From Streptomyces sp. C10-9-1 (GTDB lineage Bacteria > Actinomycetota > Actinomycetes > Streptomycetales > Streptomycetaceae), in contig NZ_JANHKP010000024.1 of NCBI RefSeq assembly GCF_024497955.1, positions 1 to 64,000 of the forward strand: a DNA stretch of 64,000 nt, given 5' to 3'. Numbering within the stretch: the stretch's first letter is position 1; each line of letters starts with the position of its first letter. A program made the translations under genes and the position numbers. This document shows, piece after piece, positions 43,394 through 52,597 of this stretch. The notes beneath the pieces are model-generated. The model was given only the letters and a program-made list of their open reading frames with translations. It had not been told where the DNA came from and did no database searches.

Positions 43394-45205
43394 TTGATAC
43401 CCCACAGATCCAACCGCTCTCGGCGTGCCCTCGTGTCGGCCGCCGCACTCGGCGCGGCGCTCGCCTTCGGGGCGCCCGTAGCGCTTGCCGACACCGCCCC
43501 CGTCTCGCCTTCCGGTAATGACGCCCCTTCCTCCGCGGCGGCGCCTCAGGCCGCGACCGCCGCTTCCCCGAGTGCGACCTGGGTAGCCGGCACCCGCGCG
43601 TACCTCGTGATCACCACCCCGGGCGACACCACAGCGGTCCGCAACGCGGTGACCGCCAACGGCGGAACGGTCTTCCAGTACTACGACGCCATCGGTGTCA
43701 TCACCGCCCACTCCGCGTCCGCCTCCTTCGCCGCCACGATGCGTGGTGTGAGCGGGGTTCAGCAGGTCGGCGCCACTCGTACCTCCGACGTGCCGGCCGA
43801 CGCCTACAACCCGGCGCTGCCCGCCAACCCGGCGCAGTCCACGACCGCTTCGGGCGAGCCGGTCCGCGCCGACATGACCCAGATCAAGGCCGACCAGGCA
43901 TGGGCCGTCACCACCGGCTCCGCCTCCGTCAAGGTCGGCATCCTGGACACCGGTGTGGACGACCAGCACCAGGACCTGGCGCCGAACTTCAACGCCGCGG
44001 ACTCCGCGTCCTGCGCGTACGGCAAGCCGGACACGCGAACGGGCGCCTGGCGTGACATCGGCACCCACGGCACACATGTGGCCGGTACGGTCGCGGCTGC
44101 CAAGAACGGGAAGGGAGTGATCGGCGTGGCCCCGGGCGTGAAGATCTCCTCGGTGCGCATCGCCGAGCCCGGCAGCTCGCTCTTCTTCGCCGAGAACACC
44201 ATCTGCGGCTTCATGTGGGCGGGTGACCACGGCTTCAAGGTCACCAACAACAGCTACTACACCGACCCGTGGCAGTTCAACTGCCCGGACAACGCCGACC
44301 AGGCCGCGATCATCGAGGGCGTCAGGCGCGCCCAGGAGTACGCGGAGGGTAAGGGCTCGCTCCAGGTCGCGGCGGCCGGCAACTCCAACATCGACCTGGC
44401 CAACAAGACGACCGACACCGAGAGCCCGAACGACTCGACGCCGGTCACCCGCACCATCACCAACGCGTGCCTGGACATCCCGACCGAGCTGCCGGGCGTC
44501 GTCACGGTCTCGGCGATGGGCACCACCGCGAAAGCCTCCTACTCCAACTACGGCCTGAACGTCATCGACATCACGGCCCCGGGCGGAGACGCCACCGGCA
44601 TCTACAGCACCCTGCCGGGCGGCAAGTACGGCTCCAAGAGCGGCACCTCGATGGCCGCGCCGCACGTCGCCGGCGTGGCGGCGCTGCTGGCCAGCAGCAA
44701 TCCCGGTATCACTCCGGCACAGCTGCGCGACAAACTGACTACCCAGGCCAACGACATCGCGTGCCCGTCGGACAGCCGCTGCAAGGGGACCACGGCCAAG
44801 AACGGCTTCTTCGGCGAGGGGCAGGTCGACGCCCTCAAGGCCGTCGTCAGCACCCCGCCGCCCGGGACGTACTTCGAGAACACCGCGGACTTCGCCATCG
44901 GTGACTACACGACCGTGGAGAGCCCGATCACCGTCAGCGGCGTGACCGGCAACGCCCCGGCAACCCTCAAGGTGGGCGTGAACATCGTGCACACCTACAT
45001 CGGGGACCTGAGGGTCGACCTGATCGCCCCGGACGGCACCGTCTACACGGTCCACAACCGCTCGGGCGGCAGCACTGACAACCTCGGCCGGGTCTACACC
45101 GTCAACGCCTCCGCCGAGGTCGCCAACGGCACCTGGAAGCTCCGGGTCAACGACAACGCCCGTGGCGACACCGGCAGGATCGACTCCTGGAACCTCACCT
45201 TCTGA
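43394..45205 (+). CDS. Secreted subtilisin-family (S8) protease with P-domain
   Basis: The 603-residue preproprotein has a twin-arginine-like/Sec signal (RRALVSAAALGAALAFGAPVALA), an inhibitor-like propeptide (about 60-130), and an S8 catalytic domain with Asp in ILDTGVDD, His in GTHGTHVAGT and Ser in GTSMAAPHVAG. A proprotein-convertase P-domain follows (about 490-603; TVESPITVSGVTG, HTYIGDLRVDLIAPDGT, ending DSWNLTF). The TTG at 43394 is used because GGAGGA lies four bases upstream and the signal peptide begins there. It is exported and probably digests extracellular protein. Confidence 0.92.
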   Translation: MIPHRSNRSRRALVSAAALGAALAFGAPVALADTAPVSPSGNDAPSSAAAPQAATAASPSATWVAGTRAYLVITTPGDTTAVRNAVTANGGTVFQYYDAIGVITAHSASASFAATMRGVSGVQQVGATRTSDVPADAYNPALPANPAQSTTASGEPVRADMTQIKADQAWAVTTGSASVKVGILDTGVDDQHQDLAPNFNAADSASCAYGKPDTRTGAWRDIGTHGTHVAGTVAAAKNGKGVIGVAPGVKISSVRIAEPGSSLFFAENTICGFMWAGDHGFKVTNNSYYTDPWQFNCPDNADQAAIIEGVRRAQEYAEGKGSLQVAAAGNSNIDLANKTTDTESPNDSTPVTRTITNACLDIPTELPGVVTVSAMGTTAKASYSNYGLNVIDITAPGGDATGIYSTLPGGKYGSKSGTSMAAPHVAGVAALLASSNPGITPAQLRDKLTTQANDIACPSDSRCKGTTAKNGFFGEGQVDALKAVVSTPPPGTYFENTADFAIGDYTTVESPITVSGVTGNAPATLKVGVNIVHTYIGDLRVDLIAPDGTVYTVHNRSGGSTDNLGRVYTVNASAEVANGTWKLRVNDNARGDTGRIDSWNLTF

Positions 45206-45807
45206 GAGACCGCCCTCTGCCGACGACTCGTCCTGGGACGCCGCCTCGTTTCCTTGGTGTCGGGCCACGCCGGGCGACGGCGTGCTCGCCGGCCGGGCAA
45301 AGACGCAGAAGGGGCTGGCCGCAGCCCTGCCCGACGCGGTGGTTGCTGTAGCCGCCGAACATCCCCGCACTCTTCGGATGCGGGGATGTTCGGCTACGGG
45401 CCGACGGCCGTGATTCCACCGCCTCGCCACACTGCCCCGTCCCGCTGGCTGACCAGCAGATCCCTGACCGCCGTCGACCCGAAGGACCCTGGAGAACCCG
45501 ACCACCGCGCCGGGTCTCCACCATGTCCGAACACACCGAAATCGCGTCGGCCAACCGACAGCGGCCCCTCAGTGACGCCTCATCCTCTCAACCGAAACGG
45601 CGAGGCTAGGGCGAACCGAGACGCAGTGGCCGCTCAACTGGACCGGGTCACCAGGCCGGGGCGGGCCTTCGTGGGGGTCTGCGCGACGACGGGGGTGGCG
45701 CTCCGTCGAGGTGACCGAGAGGGGGCCCTGGACGGTTGCCCCCTTCACATATTCTGTTTGGGGCGGGCCACCCTTTCTCTTCTCCGGCGGTCGAAGAGTT
45801 CTCCTCG
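45206..45807. other. Intergenic region between convergent genes
   Basis: About 600 bp with no supported gene. It contains the terminator hairpin annotated separately; nothing else is recognised. Confidence 0.5.
45354..45394. terminator. Perfect 16-bp hairpin between convergent genes
   Basis: GCCGAACATCCCCGCA (45354-45369) pairs perfectly with 45379-45394 across a 9-base loop. It lies between the subtilase and the small secreted-protein gene, which converge, so it can serve both strands. Confidence 0.72.
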
Positions 45808-46254
45808 TCAGCAGACGATGTTGTGGAGCTTGGAGTTCTTGATCTTGCCGGCGGGCTTGTCGCCCCTGTACGGGGCCACGGCCGCGTAGTAGACGGCAGA
45901 CGAGCACTTGCCCGACACGTTCCAGGAGATGGACGTCGTGACGCCCGTGAAGGTCACGCAACGCTCGCCAGATGTGTGCCAAACCCACCCGCGGAAGGGG
46001 ATCGGGTAGCCCTGGTAGAGGCCGAGGCAGACCTTGTTGTACGAGCTGCACTTGCCTGCACTTGCCTTGGCGTAGACCTTGTTGGACTTCTTGCTGTAGG
46101 TCAGCCCTGTCACAGAGTACGTGCACTTCGCAGCGGAGGCCGGTGCGGCCTGGGCCGCCGAGATCGTGCCAGACCCTGCGAGAACGGTGAGCGCGACCGT
46201 CGAGACCGCGAAGCCTCGTCGGACGTTAGGTAGGTGGAGCCAGTTGGTCAGCAA
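45808..46254 (-). CDS. Small secreted hypothetical protein
   Basis: The 148-residue product has a Sec signal peptide (RRGFAVSTVALTVLAGSGTISAAQA) and a mature domain of about 110 residues with six cysteines (KCTYSVTGLTYSKKSNKVY, KCSSYNKVCLGLYQGYP, GERCVTFTG, GKCSSAVYY, final Cys). The start is a TTG at 46254 with GGGAGGG seven bases upstream. Its GC content is below that of the neighbours. No family was recognised; a disulfide-stabilised extracellular beta protein is likely. Confidence 0.72.
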   Translation of the reverse strand: MLTNWLHLPNVRRGFAVSTVALTVLAGSGTISAAQAAPASAAKCTYSVTGLTYSKKSNKVYAKASAGKCSSYNKVCLGLYQGYPIPFRGWVWHTSGERCVTFTGVTTSISWNVSGKCSSAVYYAAVAPYRGDKPAGKIKNSKLHNIVC

Positions 46255-46572
46255 TTGGTTTCCCTCCCTCTGTGGCTGCCGGACCTGTTGTAGTCAGCGT
46301 CAGGTAGATGGGACGGCAGCTTCGTGTGTGATGCTAGGCAGACGCCAACTCGTGGCGAGTGAACTTGAGGTGTATTTGAGCGAGGCCGGACAAAGTGCTT
46401 ATACCGGCTCCGCTTATTGAGCACCGGTGGGCGCCACCGTGCCGGATCACCTCTCGCAGCGCTGACCTCCACGGTCATTCTTCGGTGGCGCAAACAGCCG
46501 TCCGTCAGTGAGCCTCTTTCATCCTGTGCTGGAGGGTGAAATGGGCTGGTCAGCAGGTGTGGTGACGAGGCA
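46255..46572. other. Upstream region of the small secreted-protein gene
   Basis: About 320 bp of comparatively low GC with no supported gene; it must include the minus-strand promoter, which could not be pinned down. Confidence 0.4.
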
Positions 46573-46630
46573 GGGCCCCTTGTCGCTGGCGTGGTGACTC
46601 CACTCAGCACACCGGCGACCGAAGGGGCCC
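46573..46630. repeat. Inverted repeat at the edge of the immunity-gene fragment
   Basis: GGGCCCCTT (46573-46581) pairs with AAGGGGCCC (46622-46630), with further imperfect pairing inside (GTCGC/GCGAC). It could be a terminator or the end of a lost mobile element, and it abuts the duplicated SMI1 fragment. Confidence 0.5.
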
Positions 46631-47011
46631 CAGCGAGTGGGCTGATCTGACCGGCCCCCTGCCGGGGCGACTGCGTACGCAGATCGAAGAAGTCCGGCAG
46701 ACCGCCCGTCGGCCCTGGCCGTTGCCGCACCCCCCTGAGGACCTCCTCGCCATGGGGGTCACCGGTAACGGCGACTACCTCTTCTGGGTCACCCAGCTTT
46801 CCGGGGCACCGGACCACTGGACGATCTCCGTCAGCGAGGCCTTGCGCGCCCCCTGGTTCACCTACAACGGGACCGTGACCGCGTTCCTCGTCGACGTGCT
46901 GAGTGCAACCGTGCGCATCCCGATGTTCCTCCCAGGCCTTCTCGACGGCGGCATCGCCTTCACCCCGGCGCAACTTCAGAGCACCGCACCGACCACGGCC
47001 CCCCCGGGCAT
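46631..47011 (+). pseudogene. Internal fragment of an SMI1/KNR4 immunity gene
   Basis: Over about 380 bp this is nearly identical in DNA and protein to 62713-63092 of the intact immunity gene: EWADLTGP.P.RLRTQIEEV, PPEDLLAMGVTGNGDYLFWV, ALRAPWFTYNGTVTAFLVDV and FTPAQLQSTAPTTAPPG. The N-terminal 60 residues and the Lsr2-like tail are missing. It ends 24 bp before an ISL3 element and begins at an inverted repeat, so transposition or recombination probably captured it. Confidence 0.82.
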
Positions 47012-47035
47012 CTGTCACGGGACCGTAAATCGTTC

Positions 47036-48662
47036 GGGTCTGTTCCGTAGTCGGTGGTGACGGAGGGTGTGGTCAGCCCAGGAGGATGCGGTGGCGTAGG
47101 AGGGGAAAGCTCGCGCGGCCGTACATCTGGCGCTTTATCAGCTTGGTTTTGTTGTTGACGCCTTCGGTGCCGCCGTTGTGGTGCGGCAGGGTGAGGGCGG
47201 CGTCGACTGCGGCGCGGTCCTTCTCGAGGCCCCTGGTGAAGGCATGCAGGTGGGGCAGGTCCTCGGTCTGGGCTGCGGTGATCCAGGTGCTCAGCAGAGC
47301 GGCATTGCCGTCGGCGGGATCCAGTAGCGCTGCGAAGCCGTGGATGAGATCGGCCAGAGCGGTCATCTCCTGGCAGGCGGTGCGGGTGGTCTCGATACGT
47401 TCCCGCTGATGGTCCTTGAGACGGTCGGGGCGGGTTAGCAGGTAGCAGGCCAGGCGCCGGGGCGAGAGCGCTGGCCGGTCGGCCTCAACACGGCCCTGGT
47501 TGATGTAGCGGACCAGCAGGTTCGAGCTGCCGGTGTAACCCAGGTCCCTGATCTCCTGGAGGAGATGGGTGACGGGGACGGCCGGGTCCTCCAGCCGTCG
47601 TTGGCGCAGGTTATCGCGGTAGGGATCCACCAGGGTGGGGCGGTACTTGGGGGCGCGGATGAGGCGCTCGGGCTCGGCGACACGGTCGTAGCGCTTGACG
47701 GTGTTGAGAGCCAGGTTCAGGCGGCGCGCGCACTCCATTAGGCTCACTCCGCGCTCTCGCAGGGCGTGGACCTGCTGCCAGCGCTCGCGGGTGGTGGCGG
47801 CCTGTCTCCCCTCGGCCGAGGGCGGGGCGGCTTTCGCCCAGCAGATGCTGTGGGCGGCGACCTCTTTGCGGACGGCCTCGGCGATGTTGTGCCACAGGTG
47901 CCAGCGGTCGCTGATCTGGACCGCGTCGGGCAGGGCTCGGCGGATCGCCTCGGCGTAGGTGGCCGATCCGTCCCGGCACACGGCCTCGATGCCCGGATGC
48001 CCGCGCAGCCAGGTTTCCAGGGTGGCGGCCTCGCGGCCGGGCAGTACCTCGACCCGCTGGCCGGTCTCGGCGTTGATGATGATCGTGGCGTAGCTGTGCC
48101 GGCGTCGCAGGGCGAAGTCGTCGACCCCGATCACCCGCGGGAACCTCACCACCGGCAAGGGCACCCGCCTCAGCAGCCGTAGGGCGGAGGCGTACGACAC
48201 GGGCATGGCCAGTGACCGGGTGAGCCGGGCGGACGCCCGGCCGCATAACTCCTTGACCAGCTCGGAGAGCTGGTTGGTCAGACGTGTGGTGCGGCGCTGA
48301 TGGCGTTCCAGGAGCCCAGGGACCTGCTCTCGGAAGGTCTGCCGACCGCAGTCCCGGACCGGGCAGACCAGCCGTCGTATCCTCACCCGGACCACGACCT
48401 GTCGGCCGTCGACCGGCACATCCCACACCGTCCGGCCGTGATACCCGTGGACCCTTCCCGTCAGCACCCTGCACAGCGGACAGGGAGCGGGAACCTGCCC
48501 GGGTCCGAGCCGAAACCTGGACTGTCTCGCCACCATCCGCCACATCCTCGATGACCAACGGCGACAACCCCCAAACATCGTCCCCACAGGTGCGTTCGCA
48601 TCATGCACGCCCAATGATCACAGGCGGGCACTCACCGTCACCACCGACTACGGAACAGACCC
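47036..48662. mobile_element. ISL3-family insertion sequence
   Basis: Perfect 28-bp terminal inverted repeats, beginning GGGTCTGTTCCGTAGTCGG at 47036-47063 and matched in reverse at 48635-48662, bound a 1627-bp element containing one transposase gene. The tetranucleotide GTTC flanks both ends; an eight-base target duplication typical of ISL3 was not seen, so the flanks may have rearranged. Confidence 0.85.
47073..48614 (-). CDS. ISL3-family transposase
   Basis: The 513-residue frame has the zinc-binding CPLC...CPVRDCG region, a helix-turn-helix, and the DDE core (GVDDFALRRRHSYATIIIN with catalytic Asp; VCRDGSATYAEAIRRALPDA; and HNGGTEGVNNKTKLIKRQMYGR with Glu). At the N-terminus the sense switches frame: after MFGG the alternative frame reads LSPLVIEDVADGGETVQVSA and the original resumes at VPAPCPLC. 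Two small compensating indels near 48568 and 48493 are likely, so activity is uncertain. The C-terminus is complete. Confidence 0.82.
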   Translation of the reverse strand: MGVHDANAPVGTMFGGCRRWSSRMWRMVARQSRFRLGPGQVPAPCPLCRVLTGRVHGYHGRTVWDVPVDGRQVVVRVRIRRLVCPVRDCGRQTFREQVPGLLERHQRRTTRLTNQLSELVKELCGRASARLTRSLAMPVSYASALRLLRRVPLPVVRFPRVIGVDDFALRRRHSYATIIINAETGQRVEVLPGREAATLETWLRGHPGIEAVCRDGSATYAEAIRRALPDAVQISDRWHLWHNIAEAVRKEVAAHSICWAKAAPPSAEGRQAATTRERWQQVHALRERGVSLMECARRLNLALNTVKRYDRVAEPERLIRAPKYRPTLVDPYRDNLRQRRLEDPAVPVTHLLQEIRDLGYTGSSNLLVRYINQGRVEADRPALSPRRLACYLLTRPDRLKDHQRERIETTRTACQEMTALADLIHGFAALLDPADGNAALLSTWITAAQTEDLPHLHAFTRGLEKDRAAVDAALTLPHHNGGTEGVNNKTKLIKRQMYGRASFPLLRHRILLG

Positions 48663-48765
48663 GTTCGATTGACAGACCCCCCGACGTTGAGCCGTGACAA
48701 GCTAGTTGGAACCTGGTCACGAGAGTTGGAACAAGTGCGGCCAGCCGCCGACTAGGCTCACCTCC

Positions 48766-49587
48766 GTGCCCGAGCCAGCCCCCGCCCCTCGTCTGCAGTC
48801 CTTGATCAACCAGCTCAGGCCGGGGGTGGTGAGAACGGTGAAGGTCACCGGGTTCGACGGAGCGGATGTCCTGGTGAAGCTTGTAGATGCCGAAGGAGAG
48901 GAGACCGAGATCGGTCGGATTCCCCGGCAGGAGGCGTCGATGCGTCGGGTGGAGCATCCATCCGAGCTGCTCGACGTCGGCCAGGAGATCAACGCCGAAG
49001 AGATCGGACGCTGGCGCGAAGGTCAGCTTCACCTGTCCGCCAGGGCGTGCGAGATCCCGTCCTTGCGGTCCTTCCTCCTCGCACTCGAACGCGGGCAGGT
49101 CGTCGCTGGGACGGTCTCCGAGGTTCACAACTTCGGGGTCTTCGTTCACATCGACGGCGAACCAGATGGCCTGTGCACCGGCTTCATCCGGGTGCCGGAC
49201 CTGACGTGGGGCTGGATCAACCACCCCTCCGAGGTCGTCGAAGCAGGCCAACGAATCACCGCCGAGGTGATCATTACCGAGACGCGCACCGGGCAGGTCA
49301 CTCTCTCGTCGAAGGCCCTGCAGGTAGATCCACTCATTCGGTTTGCGGATCAGGCAGGCCAAGTTCTTACCGGGCCGATCACCAAGATCGTTCCTTTCGG
49401 CGTGTTCGTGCGGCTTGCTCCGGACGTAATGGGGTTCCTTCACCTCTCAGAGCTGACTGACGAGCCGATCGAGACCCCGGATCAGCTTGTCGACGAAGGC
49501 GAGCTGATCACGGTGAAGGTCACCGAGGTCGACCTCCAGCGCCACCGCGTGCGGCTGGGCGCCGCCGGCGAGGCGGACAGAACCTGA
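48766..49587 (+). CDS. Protein with three S1 RNA-binding domains
   Basis: The 273-residue protein has three S1-type beta-barrels: about 15-90 (RTVKVTGFDGADVLVKLVDA), 105-185 (VVAGTVSEVHNFGVFVHIDG) and 195-265 (LTGPITKIVPFGVFVRLAPD...FLHLSEL). Such proteins bind single-stranded RNA and often contact the ribosome. GTG 48766 gives the compact N-terminus; a TTG 60 bp upstream is in frame but adds an unlikely segment. It lies 100 bp from the ISL3 right end. Confidence 0.8.
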   Translation: MPEPAPAPRLQSLINQLRPGVVRTVKVTGFDGADVLVKLVDAEGEETEIGRIPRQEASMRRVEHPSELLDVGQEINAEEIGRWREGQLHLSARACEIPSLRSFLLALERGQVVAGTVSEVHNFGVFVHIDGEPDGLCTGFIRVPDLTWGWINHPSEVVEAGQRITAEVIITETRTGQVTLSSKALQVDPLIRFADQAGQVLTGPITKIVPFGVFVRLAPDVMGFLHLSELTDEPIETPDQLVDEGELITVKVTEVDLQRHRVRLGAAGEADRT

Positions 49588-49626
49588 GGGCTGTCCCGTT
49601 ACTCCCGACGGCCCGGTGGCAGAGAA

Positions 49627-50988
49627 GTGTCGGAGCGCTCTGAGACACTCTGGTCCGTGCTGATCAAGGGATACGACCACGCGCCGCTGGTCGCGGGTGA
49701 GTGGCTGCTTGAGCGCGCCGGGTTCTGGTCCAATCACCTGCTGACCATGTGCCGGTTCGCCTCCGGTGAGGCCCGGCCGGCACCCGAGTGGTTCGGTGTC
49801 GACGGCGCCGACACGGATGCCCTGTCCGAAGTCCTCCTAGACGACCAGGCATGGCTGGCGTTTCGCGTCCCGTTCCAAGGAGGGCACAGCGCCATCGTCA
49901 TCTACCGGAACCTCATCGGTGACTTCGGGATCGACTACCTGCTGACCCAACCGGATTGGCATCGGCCAGAGGCCCTGTCCAGTTATGACGGCGACTGGTG
50001 CGGCCCGGGCCTGTCCTGGCGCAACATCGTGCACATCGCCGAGACCCCGGACCTGGCCGCACCCGGCGTGCACAACACTGCGGCCCGACTGCTGCTTCTG
50101 GTGCCGTTGCTCGCCGCCGACGATCTGCCGCCGGAAGCACCGGCACGGGTTAGCGCCGCCCTCACGGCCATCGGAGCACCCGACGACTCTGCTCAGGACA
50201 CGGCTGACCATCTCCTTCGTAACAGGCTGCCCGCAGCCAGTCGCCGCCACGGTGGTGCCGACTCCCCTCTGAGCGGCGGCAGCCACCGGCACACTGGGTC
50301 AGGCCCGGATGAAGCGGCCTGTTCCTGGTCAGTCCCGGCGGGCGCCCTGGATGATCCGGTCGATGACGGCTGCGGCCCGTTCCGGGTATCCTTCCAGCCA
50401 CTTGCCGAGGTGTTCCTGGACGGCCTGTTCGACGCAGGCGCGCACTGCGGCGTTACCCAGCCAGCCGCGCGTGGAGCCCTCGAACTCGGGATGGTCAAGC
50501 TTCACCGACACGACCGCTGTCAGACGTTCGCCGATCCGATCGGCGTCGAGGTCGGGATCCGTCGCAGCCAGCAGCCGTCGCTCCCGTGCGTATGCGGTGA
50601 CGGCGGCCGCTACCCCGTCGCGGAAGCCGCGCTCGTGTGTGCCACCGTCAGTGGGCCGGCTGTTGGCGAAGCTCCGGACCCGCTCGTCGTGGGAGGCACG
50701 CCAACGCAGGGCCACCTCCACCGTCCCCGCCATCCGCGGCTCCTCCCGCTCGAAGCCGATGATGTGCGGATGAACGGGTTCCTCCTTCTGCTCGTCAAGG
50801 ATCGCCACGAACGCCCGCGCGCCGTCGGGGTACCGGAACCGCGCCGACCGGGACTCGCCCGGGAGGCGCCGATCGGTCAGAGAGATCTCCAAGCCCCGGT
50901 TCAGCAAAGCCAGTTCCCGGAAACGCTCGGCCAGCCCGTCGAACGGTGGAGAAGGCTCAGTCCCGCTGTGCGGTTCCTGTGGCCGTGA
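49627..50988 (+). CDS. Hypothetical protein; 3' part runs antisense through a gyrB fragment
   Basis: The first 200 codons look coding (GYDHAPLVAGEWLLERAGFW, TMCRFASGEARPAPEWFG, GHSAIVIYRNLIGDFGIDYL, GPGLSWRNIVHIAETPDLAA). From about 50300 the frame reads the reverse complement of a gyrB fragment and of the ricin-fusion gene end, so the natural C-terminus has been lost and the 453-codon length is fortuitous. The N-terminal part is not recognised; it could be an immunity or defence accessory protein. It lies 39 bp after the S1-domain gene. Confidence 0.5.
   Translation: MSERSETLWSVLIKGYDHAPLVAGEWLLERAGFWSNHLLTMCRFASGEARPAPEWFGVDGADTDALSEVLLDDQAWLAFRVPFQGGHSAIVIYRNLIGDFGIDYLLTQPDWHRPEALSSYDGDWCGPGLSWRNIVHIAETPDLAAPGVHNTAARLLLLVPLLAADDLPPEAPARVSAALTAIGAPDDSAQDTADHLLRNRLPAASRRHGGADSPLSGGSHRHTGSGPDEAACSWSVPAGALDDPVDDGCGPFRVSFQPLAEVFLDGLFDAGAHCGVTQPAARGALELGMVKLHRHDRCQTFADPIGVEVGIRRSQQPSLPCVCGDGGRYPVAEAALVCATVSGPAVGEAPDPLVVGGTPTQGHLHRPRHPRLLPLEADDVRMNGFLLLLVKDRHERPRAVGVPEPRRPGLAREAPIGQRDLQAPVQQSQFPETLGQPVERWRRLSPAVRFLWP
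50329..50949 (-). pseudogene. gyrB: Internal fragment of a DNA gyrase/topoisomerase IV B subunit
   Basis: The minus-strand frame reads FDGLAERFRELALLNRGLEI, SFANSRPTDGGTHERGFRDG, RERRLLAATDPDLDADRIGE, VVSVKLDHPEFEGSTRGWLG and VEQAVQEHLGKWLEGYPERA, which is the transducer domain of type IIA topoisomerase B subunits, and then stops at IIQGARRD. The ATPase domain upstream and the Toprim domain downstream are missing. A full protein has about 690 residues. It is a dead insertion between two other genes. Confidence 0.82.
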
Positions 50989-52597
50989 TCGGACCGGCGA
51001 CCCAGCGTTTGTCACCCACCGTGGAGCTCTCCTTGAGCTCCAGGGGACGGACTTCGTCGGTGTCGTCGCCGACGGGGACGATGACCTGGCCGGTTCGTGG
51101 CTTGGAGTGGATCTCCCCGTTCTCACCGATGACGAAGGTCATCCGTGATCGCTTCTCCGGGTCGTCGCTCGTGCATGGCCGGATCCCCACGTCCGCGGTG
51201 TCTCCGCCGACCTTGAGGCAGAATCCTGGGTCGGCCTCGTTGTGCAGGTGTCCGTCGGTGTCGAACTTCCATCGCTGGGTGGTGCCCGAACCGCACGGAG
51301 CGGCGACGGCGTTGACACGTTTGCCCACCACCTGGTTCTCCACGTCCAGGCACAGCCCGGTGGCCGCATGGACGATCTGGGAGGGCTTGCCGAGGGGAAC
51401 CGGCGAGGGAGGTTCCCCTTCCGGATGCGGAGTCGGATCGCCCGACGGCGCTGTGTCGTGGGAGCGGGAGGGCGTGGTGGACGGGGTCGGGTCGGCCGAC
51501 CGGCTGGGCTCGGGGCCCGCGAGACCGCTGAGGTCCCAGCTCTCGGGCAGGACGTCGGGAGCCGCTACCGCGGCCGCCGTGGCCACGGCGACGATCGCGG
51601 CGATGCTGCCGACGGCCTTGACGGTCCGGTGTTCCCGCACGGATCGATGGGCGGGTCGGGGACGGCTCAAACTCTTCAGGACCTCGACCAGTGCTGTCGG
51701 CACGTCGAGCGGGGTCTTCTGGCAGTCCGTGCCGAGGACGGTGCCCTGCTCGGACGACGTGGTCTCAGAAGTGGTGCGCATCGGGACGCGCTCGGTGTAG
51801 GCGGCGCCGCCCCACAGCAGCAGTCCCTCGGCCAGTAGGAGCCGTGGACCTGCGGACATTCTCGTGAGTCTGGACAGCAGGCCCGTGCAGTTGGCGCAGT
51901 GGGCCAGATGCGCGGCCAGGTCCGGGTGCGGGGTGCCGCCCCGCTCCTGAGCGGCGGCCTCGATGATGCGCTTGAAGCCGCGGCATTCTGCTGTGCCGCG
52001 GAGCGACAGGTGCTCCTGCACATAGGCATCCCGCATGGCGACCTGGGCCTTGGCCGCGAGATCGGGGACGGCGTCCGAGGTCGCGCCCAGGTGTGTGGCG
52101 ACTTCGGAGTGCGGCTCGTCGTCGACGACGGAGTACCACAGGGCGGACCGCAGTCGATCCGGCAGCTGATAGAAGGCGCTGGCCATGGCGTTGGGCGGTT
52201 CGGACGCGCTGGTGAGGTGCACCGTCTGCGCCCAGGCCAGGAAATCGGGCTGTAGCCGGCTCCGTCGGTCATCAGCGGCCCAGGCGAGCGCGGCTTCGCG
52301 GACGTGTGTCAGCGCGTGGTGACGCCAGGTCCCTGACGGGTCGACTCCTTCCCGGACCTCCTCCATCGCCCGGGAGAACGCCTCTCCGGCGAGCCGTCGG
52401 CCAGCCCGATCGCTGGTGGTGTGCAACTGCGCGTAGGCCGCGACGGCGGGCAGGTGTCTGCGTTGCAGCTCCCGGATGGCCTGCCCCTCGGCGTCGGTGC
52501 CGGAACGAAGGCACTCGACGAGGTCGGTCTCGGGGAGAAGGCCGGGATCCACCCTTTCCTGGGGAGGGTGTCCGTCTGCCGTGTCCGAATGCGTCAC
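50957..52597 (-). CDS. Sigma-like / zinc-finger / transmembrane / ricin-lectin fusion protein
   Basis: The 546-residue protein starts with an ECF-sigma-like helical region (about 15-220; LVECLRSGTDAEGQAIRELQ, RLAGEAFSRAMEEV, PDRLRSALWYSVVDDEPHSE), followed by an anti-sigma-type zinc motif (HLAHCANC), a transmembrane helix (VKAVGSIAAIVAVATAAAVA), a Pro/Ser linker, and an extracellular ricin-type beta-trefoil (IVHAATGLCLDVENQVVGKR, CGSGTTQRWKFDTDG). It could couple binding of an outside sugar to transcription inside. GTG 52597 is used; no stronger start lies nearby. Similar fusions occur in Streptomyces but their role is unknown. Confidence 0.72.
   Translation of the reverse strand: MTHSDTADGHPPQERVDPGLLPETDLVECLRSGTDAEGQAIRELQRRHLPAVAAYAQLHTTSDRAGRRLAGEAFSRAMEEVREGVDPSGTWRHHALTHVREAALAWAADDRRSRLQPDFLAWAQTVHLTSASEPPNAMASAFYQLPDRLRSALWYSVVDDEPHSEVATHLGATSDAVPDLAAKAQVAMRDAYVQEHLSLRGTAECRGFKRIIEAAAQERGGTPHPDLAAHLAHCANCTGLLSRLTRMSAGPRLLLAEGLLLWGGAAYTERVPMRTTSETTSSEQGTVLGTDCQKTPLDVPTALVEVLKSLSRPRPAHRSVREHRTVKAVGSIAAIVAVATAAAVAAPDVLPESWDLSGLAGPEPSRSADPTPSTTPSRSHDTAPSGDPTPHPEGEPPSPVPLGKPSQIVHAATGLCLDVENQVVGKRVNAVAAPCGSGTTQRWKFDTDGHLHNEADPGFCLKVGGDTADVGIRPCTSDDPEKRSRMTFVIGENGEIHSKPRTGQVIVPVGDDTDEVRPLELKESSTVGDKRWVAGPITATGTAQRD

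Noticed and set aside
48704-48733. Direct repeat of AGTTGGAAC upstream of the S1-domain gene
   Set aside because: Only two short copies; not enough to call an operator or attachment site.
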